From NCBI GenBank assembly GCA_947450895.1, contig CANFWT010000014.1:1-44306 (forward strand): DNA of 44,306 bases. The letters are read 5' to 3'. The notes beneath the pieces were generated by a model that did no database searches, was not told the DNA's origin, and saw only the letters and a list, made by a program, of their open reading frames with translations. Of this stretch, positions 1-8,844 are shown one piece after another (positions within the stretch are counted from its first letter, which is position 1; each line of letters begins with the position of its first letter). The translations under genes and the position numbers were made by a program. The stretch comes from Comamonadaceae bacterium (lineage in GTDB: Bacteria > Pseudomonadota > Gammaproteobacteria > Burkholderiales > Burkholderiaceae_C).

Positions 1-470
1 AGCTGGGGTTGACGTTTATCCATGTCACGCACTCACAAGAAGAAGCCATGGCCTTGGCCGACACCATGGTAGTGATGAACCACGGGGTGATTGAGCAAAC
101 TGGGACTCCGCACGAAATTTATAACCGGCCGGCGAATGAATTCGTTGCCCGGTTCATGGGTGGACACAACGTGATTGACACGGTGGCTGGCAAGGTCGGG
201 GTGCGCACCGATCACATCAGCGTATCACCCGCGCCGGACACTGTTGCACAAGCTTCACATGCGCAAGCTGCGGTCATTTCCGACGTGGAATACCAGGGCA
301 CCTATGTGCTGCTTGGCTTGCAAAGCCCTGGTGTGACACACACCGCCCACAGCACTGCCCAGTGGTCGGTGATGCTGTCCGAGGCTGTTTTTGCGGCGCA
401 GCCCTTCGCAGTCGGTGACACCGTGCGCATGTCCTGGCTGCCCGATGCTGAGCATGCGCTAGCCGCTTGA
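1..470 (+). CDS. ABC transporter ATP-binding protein, C-terminal part (PotA-type)
   Basis: This is the 3' end of a gene whose start lies before the window; the reading frame is open from base 3. The visible part opens with the H-loop (switch histidine in the [16 protein letters not shown] stretch), followed by the usual [24 protein letters not shown] segment and a TOBE-like C-terminal domain ([10 protein letters not shown]). This layout is typical of the spermidine/putrescine-iron-thiamine importer ATPases. The binding-protein and two permease genes follow on the same strand, so it should energise that importer at the inner membrane. The Walker A and B motifs are outside the window. The exact substrate cannot be read from the sequence. 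Confidence 0.93.
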   Translation, partial: LGLTFIHVTHSQEEAMALADTMVVMNHGVIEQTGTPHEIYNRPANEFVARFMGGHNVIDTVAGKVGVRTDHISVSPAPDTVAQASHAQAAVISDVEYQGTYVLLGLQSPGVTHTAHSTAQWSVMLSEAVFAAQPFAVGDTVRMSWLPDAEHALAA

Positions 471-549
471 AGTCGCACCCTCTATGCGTTTTCCCGTTTC
501 CCCACCCCTCGCTTCGTAAGAAGTATTTCCATCCCAAGGAGTTTTCCCC

Positions 550-1836
550 ATGGCTATTGATTCGAAAGAAGTCCTCACTACGGCTGCACCCGTGCAGCGC
601 CGCAGCTTGCTCAAGGGCACGGCTGGTATTTTGGCTGCGGGTGTGTTCCCCGCAGTGCACTCTTCAGAGCCGATTGTGTTGCGTTACCTCGGTACTGCTG
701 TGAACCAGGACAAGGAAATTGCCGAAAAATTCAAGGCCGATACCGGGGGTAAGGTCGTCATCCAGTACGTGGCGGTTACGACGGACGACGTGTTGAAACG
801 CGCCATCACATCGCCCAACAGCTTCGACTTGCTCGACTCCGAGTATTTCCAGTTGCGCAACCTGGTGCCCACCGGCAACCTCAAGGGCATTGACACCAAG
901 CGCATCAAGAACGCCGACAAAATCACCTCGGTGTTCACCACCGGCAAGGTGGCCGGCAAGACCATTGGTGACCAAGGCACTGCGCCCAAGAAGGTCATCT
1001 TCCTGGAAGGCGAAAAGTCCAAGACTTTTGCAAGCAGCCCCACCCAGTACATGTCGCTCATCCCCACGACCTACAACGCCGACACTTTGGGCATCCGTCC
1101 TGACCTGATCAAGCGCCCCATCAGCTCCTGGGCTGAATTGCTGAACCCCGAGTTCAAAGGCAAGGCATCGATTCTGAACATCCCATCGATTGGCATCATG
1201 GACGCGGCCATGGTGGTCGAAGCCATGGGCATCTACAAATACCCCGACAAGGGCAATATGACCAAGAAGGAAATTGATCTGACGATCAAGACCCTGATTG
1301 AAGCCAAAAAGGCTGGCCAGTTCCGCAGCCTGTGGAAAGACTTCAACGAGTCCGTCAATTTGATGGCCTCCGGCGAAGTGGTGATCCAGTCCATGTGGAG
1401 CCCCGCAGTGACTGCCGTGCGCACCAAAGGCATCGCTTGCACCTTCCAGCCCCTCAAAGAGGGTTATCGTTCATGGGCTTCCGGTTTCGGCATGCCTTCC
1501 ACCCTGACCGGCGCCAAGCTCGACGGTGCCTATGAGTTCATCAACTGGTTCCTCGACGGATGGGCTGGTGCTTACCTGAACCGCCAGGGCTACTACAGCG
1601 CTGTGCTGGAAACCGCCAAGTCCAAAATGGAAGCCTACGAGTGGGCTTACTGGATGGAAGGCAAGCCCGCTACCAAAGACATCAAGAGCCCCCACGGCGA
1701 CTTGCTGGCCAAAGCTGGCGAGACCCGCGACGGCGGCAGCTACGAGCAGCGCATGGGCGCGGTCGCTTGCTGGAATGCCCTGATGGACGAAAACGTCTAC
1801 ATGGTGCAAAAATGGAACGAGTTTGTCGCTGCCTAA
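550..1836 (+). CDS. ABC transporter substrate-binding protein (PotD-like, Tat signal)
   Basis: A 428-residue periplasmic solute-binding protein of the PotD/extracellular family 1 type. The N-terminus carries a twin-arginine motif (QRRSLLKG, about residues 16-23) followed by a short hydrophobic stretch, so export by the Tat pathway is likely. An AAGGAG ribosome site at 536-541 supports the ATG at 550. It lies between the ATPase and the two permeases. The neighbouring catabolic genes (hydantoinase, racemase, ureidoglycolate lyase) suggest a ureide or hydantoin ligand rather than a polyamine; that is inference from context only. Confidence 0.92.
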   Translation: MAIDSKEVLTTAAPVQRRSLLKGTAGILAAGVFPAVHSSEPIVLRYLGTAVNQDKEIAEKFKADTGGKVVIQYVAVTTDDVLKRAITSPNSFDLLDSEYFQLRNLVPTGNLKGIDTKRIKNADKITSVFTTGKVAGKTIGDQGTAPKKVIFLEGEKSKTFASSPTQYMSLIPTTYNADTLGIRPDLIKRPISSWAELLNPEFKGKASILNIPSIGIMDAAMVVEAMGIYKYPDKGNMTKKEIDLTIKTLIEAKKAGQFRSLWKDFNESVNLMASGEVVIQSMWSPAVTAVRTKGIACTFQPLKEGYRSWASGFGMPSTLTGAKLDGAYEFINWFLDGWAGAYLNRQGYYSAVLETAKSKMEAYEWAYWMEGKPATKDIKSPHGDLLAKAGETRDGGSYEQRMGAVACWNALMDENVYMVQKWNEFVAA

Positions 1837-1881
1837 GCGCTATTGTTCACATTCAAGCTTGGAGAACCGGGTGATTTCATT

Positions 1882-2796
1882 ATGAGCTCTGCTTCCCTGC
1901 AGTCACCATCGGTTTCCAGCTTGCCATCGGGCCGCAGTCTTGCGGCCTGGTGGCAGGCCCTGCCTTTGACGCTGGTTTTTGTTTTGTTTTTTCTGGTGCC
2001 GCTGGCGCTGGTGCTGATGGTCAGTTTTTGGGATTTCAACCAGTACGAGTTGCTTCCTGGTTTTACCTTCAAGAGCTATATCGCCATTTTTGAAGGATGC
2101 GGGGGTGGTGACGAAATGTGCACCACTTTCAAAACCTACCTCTCCACGCTCAAGTTCAGTGGATTGGTATGGCTCATTACGCTGCTGGTGGGTTTTGCCG
2201 TCTCCTATTTTTTGGCGTTTTGCGTGCGCTCCAGTGGGGTGCAAACGCTTTTGTTCGTCTTGTGCACGATTCCGTTTTGGACTTCCAACGTAATCCGCAT
2301 GGTTTCCTGGGTTCCATTGCTGGGCCGCAACGGGTTGGTGAACCAGGCGCTGACGGGTCTGGGTCTGGTACAGCAACCCGTCGAATGGATGCTGTTTTCG
2401 GATTTTTCCGTGGTGCTGGCCTTTGTGCACCTCTACACCATGTTCATGATCGTGCCCATCTTCAATTCCATGATGCGCATAGACCGCAGCCTGATTGAGG
2501 CCGCCAGCGACGCCGGTGCCAGCGCCTGGCAAACGCTGTGGAATGTGATCATTCCCTTGTGCCGCACCGGCATCATCATCGGATCCATCTTCGTGATCAC
2601 CATTGTCATGGGCGACTTCGTCACCATTGGTGTGATGGGTGGGCAGCAAATCGCGTCGGTGGGAAAAATCATTCAAGTGCAGGCGTCTTACCTGCAGTTT
2701 CCGCTGGCAGCGGCCAACGCCATCATTTTGCTGGCCATTGTGCTGATGATCATCTGGGCGCTTACCCGCCTGGTGGACATCCGCAAGGAGCTCTGA
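1882..2796 (+). CDS. ABC transporter permease (PotB-like)
   Basis: A 304-residue inner-membrane permease with about six hydrophobic segments and the EAA cytoplasmic loop (IEAASDAGASAWQTLWNVIIP) that docks to the ATPase. The frame is open back to a TTG at 1843, but the ATG at 1882 gives a normal N-terminus (basic/polar, then the first membrane segment near residue 25), so it was chosen. The nearest purine-rich ribosome site (GGAG, 1861) is rather far upstream, so the start is not certain. The next permease begins 1 base after the stop, implying translational coupling. Confidence 0.9.
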   Translation: MSSASLQSPSVSSLPSGRSLAAWWQALPLTLVFVLFFLVPLALVLMVSFWDFNQYELLPGFTFKSYIAIFEGCGGGDEMCTTFKTYLSTLKFSGLVWLITLLVGFAVSYFLAFCVRSSGVQTLLFVLCTIPFWTSNVIRMVSWVPLLGRNGLVNQALTGLGLVQQPVEWMLFSDFSVVLAFVHLYTMFMIVPIFNSMMRIDRSLIEAASDAGASAWQTLWNVIIPLCRTGIIIGSIFVITIVMGDFVTIGVMGGQQIASVGKIIQVQASYLQFPLAAANAIILLAIVLMIIWALTRLVDIRKEL

Positions 2797-2797
2797 C

Positions 2798-3679
2798 GTG
2801 AAAGCTGAAAAACGCCCTGCAGGCTACTGGCCGCTGGCCCTGTTTTTTGCTGCATTTGTGCTTTTTTTGTACGGTCCCATGCTGGTGATCGTGGTGCTGA
2901 GTTTCCAGGGTCCCGAGGGTGGCCTGACCTTCCCGCTGCGCGGTGTTTCGCTGCACTGGTTCTACAAGCTGGCCGAGGGTTTGGGTGTGGTGGACATTGG
3001 TGCTGCGCTGCAACGCTCGCTGGGTCTCGGGCTGGTGGTGATGGCGGTTACGGTGGTTTTTTCGGTGCTGGCGGGACTGGCTTTTCGCAAAAAACTGCGT
3101 GGTGGCAACCTCTTGTTTTTCGTCGTCGTGGCCAGCTTGATCATGCCGTCCATCATCGTGTCCCTGGGCATCGGACTGGAATTTCGCTTGCTCGATACCG
3201 TGCTCAAGTACGTGTTCGCCGCCTGGGGCATGGAAGATAGCTTGGCCAATTTCGGTACCTCTTTGGGCCTGTTCACTTCGGCCCTGGGTGCGCACTTGAC
3301 CTGGACCTTGCCCTTTGGCCTGCTCATCATGTTCGCTATTTTTAACCGGTTTAATCCCGCGTATGAAGAGGCAGCGCGCGACCTGGGAGCCAGCCCGTGG
3401 CAAGGTTTTCGTCATGTGGTGCTGCCGTTGATTGCGCCGTCGGTGGTGGGTATTGGCATGTTTGGTTTCACCCTGAGCTGGGACGAAATCGCCCGCACCT
3501 CGCAGGCCATTGGCGACGTCAACACGCTTCCACTGGAGTTACAGGGCTTGACCAGCACGGTGACCACGCCGTCGATTTACGCCTTGGGCACGGTGACCAT
3601 GGTGGTGTCCTTCTTGGTCATGGGTCTGACCGTAGGCTTGGCCAAGCTGCTGGAGCGGCGCCAGCGGGCCACGCCATGA
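2798..3679 (+). CDS. ABC transporter permease (PotC-like)
   Basis: A 293-residue partner permease starting at GTG 2798, one base after the preceding stop codon. It has multiple membrane segments and an EAA-type loop (YEEAARDLGASPWQGFRHVVLP, near residue 190) as in PotC/YdcV proteins. With the upstream permease it should form the heterodimeric channel of the importer encoded from the window start. The GntR regulator follows 42 bases downstream in the same orientation, so the operon probably continues into the catabolic genes. Confidence 0.92.
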   Translation: MKAEKRPAGYWPLALFFAAFVLFLYGPMLVIVVLSFQGPEGGLTFPLRGVSLHWFYKLAEGLGVVDIGAALQRSLGLGLVVMAVTVVFSVLAGLAFRKKLRGGNLLFFVVVASLIMPSIIVSLGIGLEFRLLDTVLKYVFAAWGMEDSLANFGTSLGLFTSALGAHLTWTLPFGLLIMFAIFNRFNPAYEEAARDLGASPWQGFRHVVLPLIAPSVVGIGMFGFTLSWDEIARTSQAIGDVNTLPLELQGLTSTVTTPSIYALGTVTMVVSFLVMGLTVGLAKLLERRQRATP

Positions 3680-3721
3680 ATTTCTTGGCTACTACGGCGT
3701 GTCTTGGCAGGACCGCAGACC

Positions 3722-4444
3722 ATGGCTGAACCCGGCACCTGGACTGAAGAAGGTATTTACCAGCGTATGGTGCAAACCATACGCGACCACCAATTGCAAC
3801 CCGGCACCAAGCTGGTGGAAGACCGGTTGGCAAGTGCATTTGGCGTGTCGCGCACCCGCATTCGGCCGGTACTTGCGCGCCTGGCGGGTGAACAAGTCGT
3901 TACCCTCACACCCAACCGTGGCGCCACCGTGGCCCGACCCACGGAGCAAGAGTCCCGCGAAGTGTTCGAGGTGCGCCGTCTGATCGAACCGACGTTGGTG
4001 GCGGCATTCATGGAGCGAGCCACCACGGCAGAACTGCTTGCTTTGGACCGCTGCATCGCCAAGGAGGAAGTGGCGCGTGCACAGGGGGATCAACTGCTCG
4101 CCATCCGATTGGCCGGAGAGTTCCACCTGCACATTGCAGCGGTGGCGCAGCACCAGACACTGGGCCGTATTCTGGGCGAATTGGTCTCGCGCACCTCGCT
4201 GATTTTGATGACCTACGGCCAGCACAGCCGTGCGCTGAGTCCGCAACCTGGAGGCTGCGGCTGCCGCGACCACCAGGCGCTGCTGGACGCCATGCGCCTG
4301 GGTGAGCGGCGCTTGGCCATGGGACTGATGCAAGAGCATTTGACCGAAGTCGAAGCCCAATTGCGTTTTACGCTGCCCGCTGGTGAGTCCCCCGACTTCA
4401 TGGCTTTGTTTCAGACCCCCTATGCGTCGGCTGCTGCTAATTAA
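3722..4444 (+). CDS. GntR family transcriptional regulator (FCD subfamily)
   Basis: A 240-residue regulator. The N-terminal winged helix-turn-helix spans about residues 10-70 (LVEDRLASAFGVSRTRIRPVLARL), followed by an all-helical FCD effector domain with the expected FEVRRLIEP entry and later histidines (for example in GEFHLHIAA). The frame is open back to a TTG at 3704, but ATG 3722 is preferred. Its 3' end overlaps the racemase-like gene by 23 bases. By position it is the likely local regulator of the importer and the ureide genes; FCD proteins usually respond to small carboxylates. No operator could be assigned. Confidence 0.9.
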   Translation: MAEPGTWTEEGIYQRMVQTIRDHQLQPGTKLVEDRLASAFGVSRTRIRPVLARLAGEQVVTLTPNRGATVARPTEQESREVFEVRRLIEPTLVAAFMERATTAELLALDRCIAKEEVARAQGDQLLAIRLAGEFHLHIAAVAQHQTLGRILGELVSRTSLILMTYGQHSRALSPQPGGCGCRDHQALLDAMRLGERRLAMGLMQEHLTEVEAQLRFTLPAGESPDFMALFQTPYASAAAN

Positions 4445-5162
4445 CCCCAATACCTCGCTTGGGGTAAGTGCGCTCTTGCAGGCCCATGCGCAAGCCGCTG
4501 CGGGTTCGCAGGTGCATGTGGATGTGGATGTGGTGACGGCCCGCTTTGGCGCTCCTTACATTGCCTGTGAAGCCAGCTTTGCCGTGGCAGGCCACGCGGT
4601 GCTGGACGCCTGGGCTGCCACGCGGCATCAGGCGCCCTACGATGCGGTGCTGATTGCCTGTTTTGGCGACCCTGGTCTTTTGGCGCTGCGCCAGATGTGT
4701 CCGGTGCCGGTGACAGGCTTGGCCGAGGCGGCTTTTTTGCAGGCGTCGCGCCATGGCCGATTTGCGGTGGTGACCGGCGGCGCGGCATGGAAGCCGATGC
4801 TCGAGCGCCTGGCGCACAGCCTGGGTTACGACCAGGGGCAACTCGCGGGGGTACAGACGGTGGTGCAATCTGGCGCGGAACTCGCGCGTGATCCTGCGGC
4901 GGCTCGCCTTATCCTCACCCAAGCTTGCAATGACGCAGCCGCTTCCACCCGCGCCGCAGCAGTCATTTTGGGCGGTGCCGGACTTGCTGGCATGGCCCAA
5001 GCGCTGCAGTCCGGGGTGCCTGTGCCAGTGATTGACAGTGTGATTGCTGGCGTGCAACACGCGATGGATTTGTGCGGCAGCGTGGTCGCTGCGCCGCGGC
5101 CCCTGGGTTTTGCCTGGGGCCATGTCTCCTGCGAACTTGCCGCCACGGGCGCCGTTTTGTAG
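4422..5162 (+). CDS. Asp/Glu/hydantoin racemase family protein, second catalytic Cys replaced by Gly
   Basis: A 246-residue member of the Asp/Glu/hydantoin racemase family, starting at ATG 4422 inside the end of the regulator gene. It has the NPNTS start typical of hydantoin and allantoin racemases and the first catalytic cysteine in the ACFGDPG motif (Cys80). The second family motif, normally LGCAGM with the other acid/base cysteine, reads LGGAGL here, so position 185 is glycine (GGT at 4974-4976, one base from TGT). Two-base racemases need both cysteines, so racemase activity is doubtful unless the chemistry differs. Context places it with a hydantoinase and ureidoglycolate lyase. Confidence 0.85.
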   Translation: MRRLLLINPNTSLGVSALLQAHAQAAAGSQVHVDVDVVTARFGAPYIACEASFAVAGHAVLDAWAATRHQAPYDAVLIACFGDPGLLALRQMCPVPVTGLAEAAFLQASRHGRFAVVTGGAAWKPMLERLAHSLGYDQGQLAGVQTVVQSGAELARDPAAARLILTQACNDAAASTRAAAVILGGAGLAGMAQALQSGVPVPVIDSVIAGVQHAMDLCGSVVAAPRPLGFAWGHVSCELAATGAVL

Positions 5163-5178
5163 CAAAGGCCTGTGCTTC

Positions 5179-6600
5179 ATGTCCACTCCGGTAGCCACCC
5201 TGATCCGTAACGGCCGCGTCATCACCGCCAGTGACGACTACGTGGCCGATGTGTTGCTGCAAAACGGCGTGATCCACACCATCGGTCAGTCCATCGAGGT
5301 CGGCCCCGACGTGCGGGTGGTTGATGCCACTGGCTTGTACGTACTGCCCGGTGGCGTGGACACCCACGTGCACCTGGAAAACGTAATTGGCCCCTCGGTC
5401 ACTTGCGACACCTTTGCCAGTGGTACGAAAGCCGCGGCCTTTGGTGGCACCACCACCGTGGTCGACTTTGCGCTGCAAACCGCCACCGATTCCCCCCTGC
5501 AGGCCATTGCCCGCGCCCAGCGCAGCGCCGAGTCGCAAGTGGCGGTGGACTACAGCCTGCATGTGATCGTGACCCGGGTCGATGCCCAGGTGCTGCACGA
5601 CGTGCGCCACGCCATGCACCACGAAGGCGTGACCAGCTTCAAGATGTTCATGGCCTACCCTGGCATCATGATGGCCGACGACGCGTCCATCTTTCGCATG
5701 CTGCGGCAAGTGGGCGCCGACGGCGGCATGGTGGCCCTGCACGCGGAAAACGGCACGGTGATTGACCTGCTGATCCAGGAGGCCTTAGAGGCCGGCCACA
5801 CCTCCCCGCGCTACCACGCGCTCACCCGCCCGGCCATCATGGAGGGCGAGGCCACGCACCGCGGTATTCGCCTGGCCGAGCTGGCGCAGGCGCCGATCTA
5901 TTTTGTGCACGTCTCCAGCAACGAGGCGCTCAAGCACATCGTCACCGCGCGTGCAGAAGGTATTCCGGTGTTTGCCGAAACCTGCCCGCACTACCTGCTG
6001 TTTGATGATTCGGTGTACCACAGCGACGACGTGGAAATTGCCAAGTACGTGATGACGCCGCCGCTGCGCACCAGCCAGGACCAAAAACACCTCTGGCGCG
6101 CGCTGCGCTACGACGACTTGCAGGTGATCGCCACCGACCACTGCCCGTTTTGCATGAAAGAAGGCCATTTGGGCTACCGCATGCAAAAAATGCGCGGCAA
6201 GGATGATTTCTCGCAAATTCCCAATGGTGCCCCGGGCATAGAAACCCGCATGGTCAGCCTGTTTGACATTGGCGTGATGCAAGGCAAGCTCTCGCTCAAC
6301 CGCTTTGTGGAACTTACCGCCACCACGCCGGCCAAGCTGTTTGGCCTGTTCCCCAAGAAGGGTACGATCGCCGTGGGCAGCGATGCGGATGTGGTGTTGT
6401 TTGACCCGGCGGCCAGCCAGACCATCCATGCCCACCACCTGCATGGCAACTGTGACTACACTTTGCTCGAGGGACGCACCTTGCGCGGTCGGGTGGAAAA
6501 AGTGTTCTTGCGCGGCGAATTGATTGTCGATGGCCCGCAATGGCTGGGGCGTGCAGGCATGGGCCGTTTTGTGCCGCGCGGGCAAGTTCGGGCGTTTTAG
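5179..6600 (+). CDS. D-hydantoinase / dihydropyrimidinase (cyclic amidohydrolase)
   Basis: A 473-residue metal-dependent hydrolase that opens hydantoin, dihydropyrimidine or related cyclic amide rings. The whole binuclear metal set is visible: His63 and His65 (DTHVHLE), Lys155 as the expected carbamylated lysine (TSFKMFMAY), His188, His244 (HVSSNEA) and Asp320 (ATDHCPF). These sit exactly five residues after the classical D-hydantoinase ligands (58, 60, 150, 183, 239, 315). The frame is open back to 5044, but ATG 5179 gives the family-typical start. It follows the racemase-like gene by 16 bases and precedes ureidoglycolate lyase. Allantoinase activity is possible but not shown. Confidence 0.93.
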   Translation: MSTPVATLIRNGRVITASDDYVADVLLQNGVIHTIGQSIEVGPDVRVVDATGLYVLPGGVDTHVHLENVIGPSVTCDTFASGTKAAAFGGTTTVVDFALQTATDSPLQAIARAQRSAESQVAVDYSLHVIVTRVDAQVLHDVRHAMHHEGVTSFKMFMAYPGIMMADDASIFRMLRQVGADGGMVALHAENGTVIDLLIQEALEAGHTSPRYHALTRPAIMEGEATHRGIRLAELAQAPIYFVHVSSNEALKHIVTARAEGIPVFAETCPHYLLFDDSVYHSDDVEIAKYVMTPPLRTSQDQKHLWRALRYDDLQVIATDHCPFCMKEGHLGYRMQKMRGKDDFSQIPNGAPGIETRMVSLFDIGVMQGKLSLNRFVELTATTPAKLFGLFPKKGTIAVGSDADVVLFDPAASQTIHAHHLHGNCDYTLLEGRTLRGRVEKVFLRGELIVDGPQWLGRAGMGRFVPRGQVRAF

Positions 6601-6618
6601 TTTTACTGCTTCAGTCCT

Positions 6619-7143
6619 ATGATCTCTTCTGCGACCTATGTGCACCACCTGCGTGTCGAGCCGCTGACCCAAGAGGCCTTCGCGCCGTTTGGCGATGTGA
6701 TCGAAGCGCGCGAAAGTATCCGCCATTTCGCCATCAACAGTGGCTTCGCCGAGCGCTACCACGACCTGGCACGCATCGATGTGGCGCAACAGGGCGGCCA
6801 TCCGCTGATTAGCATCTTTCGGGCCAAGCCGCGGGTGTTTCCCATGGCGGTGGAAACCATGGAGCGCCATCCGCTGGGCAGCCAGACCTTTATTCCCATG
6901 TCGCAACAGCCGTTTTTGGTGCTGGTAGCGTCTGGCAGCAAACCGCCCAAAGCGCATCAGATGCGCTGCTTTATCACCCAGCCCGGTCAAGGCGTGAACT
7001 ACCGCGCTGGCGTCTGGCACCACCCGCTGATTGCCATGGAAAACAGCAGTGACTTTCTGGTCATTGACCGCGGCACAGTCACTTTTGATGCCAACTGTGA
7101 TGAGGTCAGTCTGCCAGCGGGCAGCGTCTGGCTTCACCCCTAG
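6619..7143 (+). CDS. allA: Ureidoglycolate lyase (AllA-type)
   Basis: A 174-residue protein of the ureidoglycolate lyase (formerly hydrolase) family, which splits ureidoglycolate into glyoxylate and urea at the end of allantoin breakdown. Visible family features are the VEPLTQEAFAPFGDVIEA start, the central SIFRAKPRVFPM segment, HPLGSQTFIPM, and the C-terminal GVWHHPLIAM and DFLVIDRG motifs that build the cupin barrel. It is the last gene of the + strand ureide operon, 18 bases after the hydantoinase. Its presence is the strongest hint that the pathway handles allantoin-like ureides. Confidence 0.9.
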   Translation: MISSATYVHHLRVEPLTQEAFAPFGDVIEARESIRHFAINSGFAERYHDLARIDVAQQGGHPLISIFRAKPRVFPMAVETMERHPLGSQTFIPMSQQPFLVLVASGSKPPKAHQMRCFITQPGQGVNYRAGVWHHPLIAMENSSDFLVIDRGTVTFDANCDEVSLPAGSVWLHP

Positions 7144-7200
7144 ACGCGCGCAGCTTGCCAGGCAGCGGCGCCAGTGCGCCGCCGTATTTCCAGCGCTTAC

Positions 7201-8844
7201 TTAAGGGCAGCCAATGGCATAACCGTCGCTGCGTGGGTCATGCGCGCCGCGCAGCTTGCCGGAACTTGGGTCCCGCACAATGGCGCCCGGATGTCCCATC
7301 AAGGGGCTTTGCGCTGCTACTACGCTGATGGCATGGCCGCGCGCCGCCAGATCCTGGCGCACGGTCTGCGGCACGTCGTCCTCGAGCTTGAGTGAATCGC
7401 GCGCATCAGAAAAGGTTTTTCCCAGCAAAAAGCGCGGCTGCGCCAGGGCAGCGAGCGGGTCCATGCCGTAGTCAATCAGGCGGGTTAGCACGGCGGCCAG
7501 GGTTTGTGGCTGGCCGTCGGCGCCTTGGGTGCCATAGACCATGCGGGTGCGCCCGTCTTTGCGGTAGATGCCGGGGTTCAGGGTATGAAAAGGGCGCTTG
7601 CCCGGCGCCAGGCAGTTGGGGTGCTGAGGGTCCAGCGAGAAGGAGGCGCCCCGGTTGTGCCAGATCAAGCCGGTGTCGCCCACCACCACGCCGCTGCCCC
7701 AGTCGTAGTACACGGTAGCTAGCAGCGACACCGCGTTGCCATGCGCGTCCATGGCTCCCACATAGACCGTGTCGCCGGTCTGAAACGGTTGCGGCCAGGG
7801 CAGGGCTCGCGTCAAGCTGATGCGCGCAGCGAGACTGTCCAGGTGGGGCTGGGACAGCAAATGCGCGCTGGGCACGTCCACAAACTCCGGGTCGGCCACA
7901 TAGCGGTTGCGGTCCATAAAGGCTTGCTTGGTCGCCTCCACCAGCAGGTGGTAGTGGTCGGCGCTGCCTTGGGCGATTTTTGACAGGTCAAAACGCTCCA
8001 GCACGCCCATGATTTGCAGCGTGGTCAAGCCCTGGGTGGGCGGCGGGTGCGCCAGCAGCGTGCCGCCCCGGTAGTCCACCGCCAGCGGTGTTTCTACACG
8101 CGCGCGGGTGCGGGCCAAATCAGCCAGCGTGAGGGGCGAGCCTGCATCGGACAGGCCTTGGGCAATGTGCTCTGCCAACGGGCCCTCGTACATGGCGCGC
8201 GCGCCGTGCGCGGCCAGCGTCTCCAGCGTGCGCGCCAAGAGTGGCTGCTTGCGCACCGCGCCCGGCGGCAATGCTTGCCCGTGGTTAGAAAAGGCGCCAA
8301 AAACGCCCGCCAGCGCGGCGGCTTCTGGGCGGCGAAAGTCCAGCCAAAAGCGCTCGGACGCGGTCACTTCAAAGCCCTCACGCGCCAGCGCGATGGAAGG
8401 CGCGAGCAAGTCGGCCCAACTGCGTGTGCCGCCCCAGCTGCTTTGGCTGATCTGCAGGGCCTGTCCCAACGCATCGGCGGCGCCCGCCGTGGTCAGCGCC
8501 GAGCGTGGCCCGCGCATCGGAATGGTGGTGGTGTAGCCCTGCACGTCTTGTGCAGCCTGCCCAATGCCCGAGATGCTTTGCACCTGGCCCTGCGCGTCGG
8601 CGACCAGCATGAGCACGTCACCGCCCCAGCCGCAAAAGTGCGGGTAGGTGACGCTCAGGCAGGCGACGGTGGCAATGGCGGCTTCAATGGCATTGCCGCC
8701 GCTGGTGAGCACGTCCACGCCCGCTTGGGTGGCCAGCGCGTGCGGGCTGGTCACCATGCCGGTGCGGGACTGGGCGCTGGTGCTGGTGCTGGTGCTGGTG
8801 CTGGTGCTGGCGCGGTCAGCGTCAGTGGCTGTGCGCGCGCTCAT
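7201..8844 (-). CDS. Gamma-glutamyltransferase-family Ntn-hydrolase, HpxW (oxamate amidohydrolase)-like
   Basis: A 547-residue Ntn-hydrolase of the gamma-glutamyltranspeptidase fold. The self-processing threonine is recognisable as Thr359 in the GDTVYVG motif, followed by GNAVSLLATVYYDWGSG. No signal peptide is present, unlike periplasmic GGTs, and the protein resembles the cytoplasmic HpxW oxamate amidohydrolase of purine/oxalurate breakdown. ATG 8844 overlaps the previous stop as ATGA. The first 25 residues contain a Ser-Thr run encoded by a hexanucleotide repeat (about 8776-8811). Substrate assignment rests on family resemblance and on neighbouring ureide genes. Confidence 0.82.
   Translation of the reverse strand: MSARTATDADRASTSTSTSTSTSAQSRTGMVTSPHALATQAGVDVLTSGGNAIEAAIATVACLSVTYPHFCGWGGDVLMLVADAQGQVQSISGIGQAAQDVQGYTTTIPMRGPRSALTTAGAADALGQALQISQSSWGGTRSWADLLAPSIALAREGFEVTASERFWLDFRRPEAAALAGVFGAFSNHGQALPPGAVRKQPLLARTLETLAAHGARAMYEGPLAEHIAQGLSDAGSPLTLADLARTRARVETPLAVDYRGGTLLAHPPPTQGLTTLQIMGVLERFDLSKIAQGSADHYHLLVEATKQAFMDRNRYVADPEFVDVPSAHLLSQPHLDSLAARISLTRALPWPQPFQTGDTVYVGAMDAHGNAVSLLATVYYDWGSGVVVGDTGLIWHNRGASFSLDPQHPNCLAPGKRPFHTLNPGIYRKDGRTRMVYGTQGADGQPQTLAAVLTRLIDYGMDPLAALAQPRFLLGKTFSDARDSLKLEDDVPQTVRQDLAARGHAISVVAAQSPLMGHPGAIVRDPSSGKLRGAHDPRSDGYAIGCP
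8776..8811. repeat. Hexanucleotide tandem repeat (GGTGCT)n inside the HpxW-like gene
   Basis: About six units of GGTGCT (read on the + strand) lie in the 5' end of the HpxW-like coding sequence and encode alternating Ser-Thr residues on the - strand. The unit is a multiple of three, so slippage would change the length of the N-terminal tail without breaking the frame. Confidence 0.85.

Noticed and set aside
8776..8811. Short regular repeats suggesting a CRISPR-like array
   Set aside because: Units are 6 bp, directly adjacent without spacers, and lie inside an intact coding sequence.
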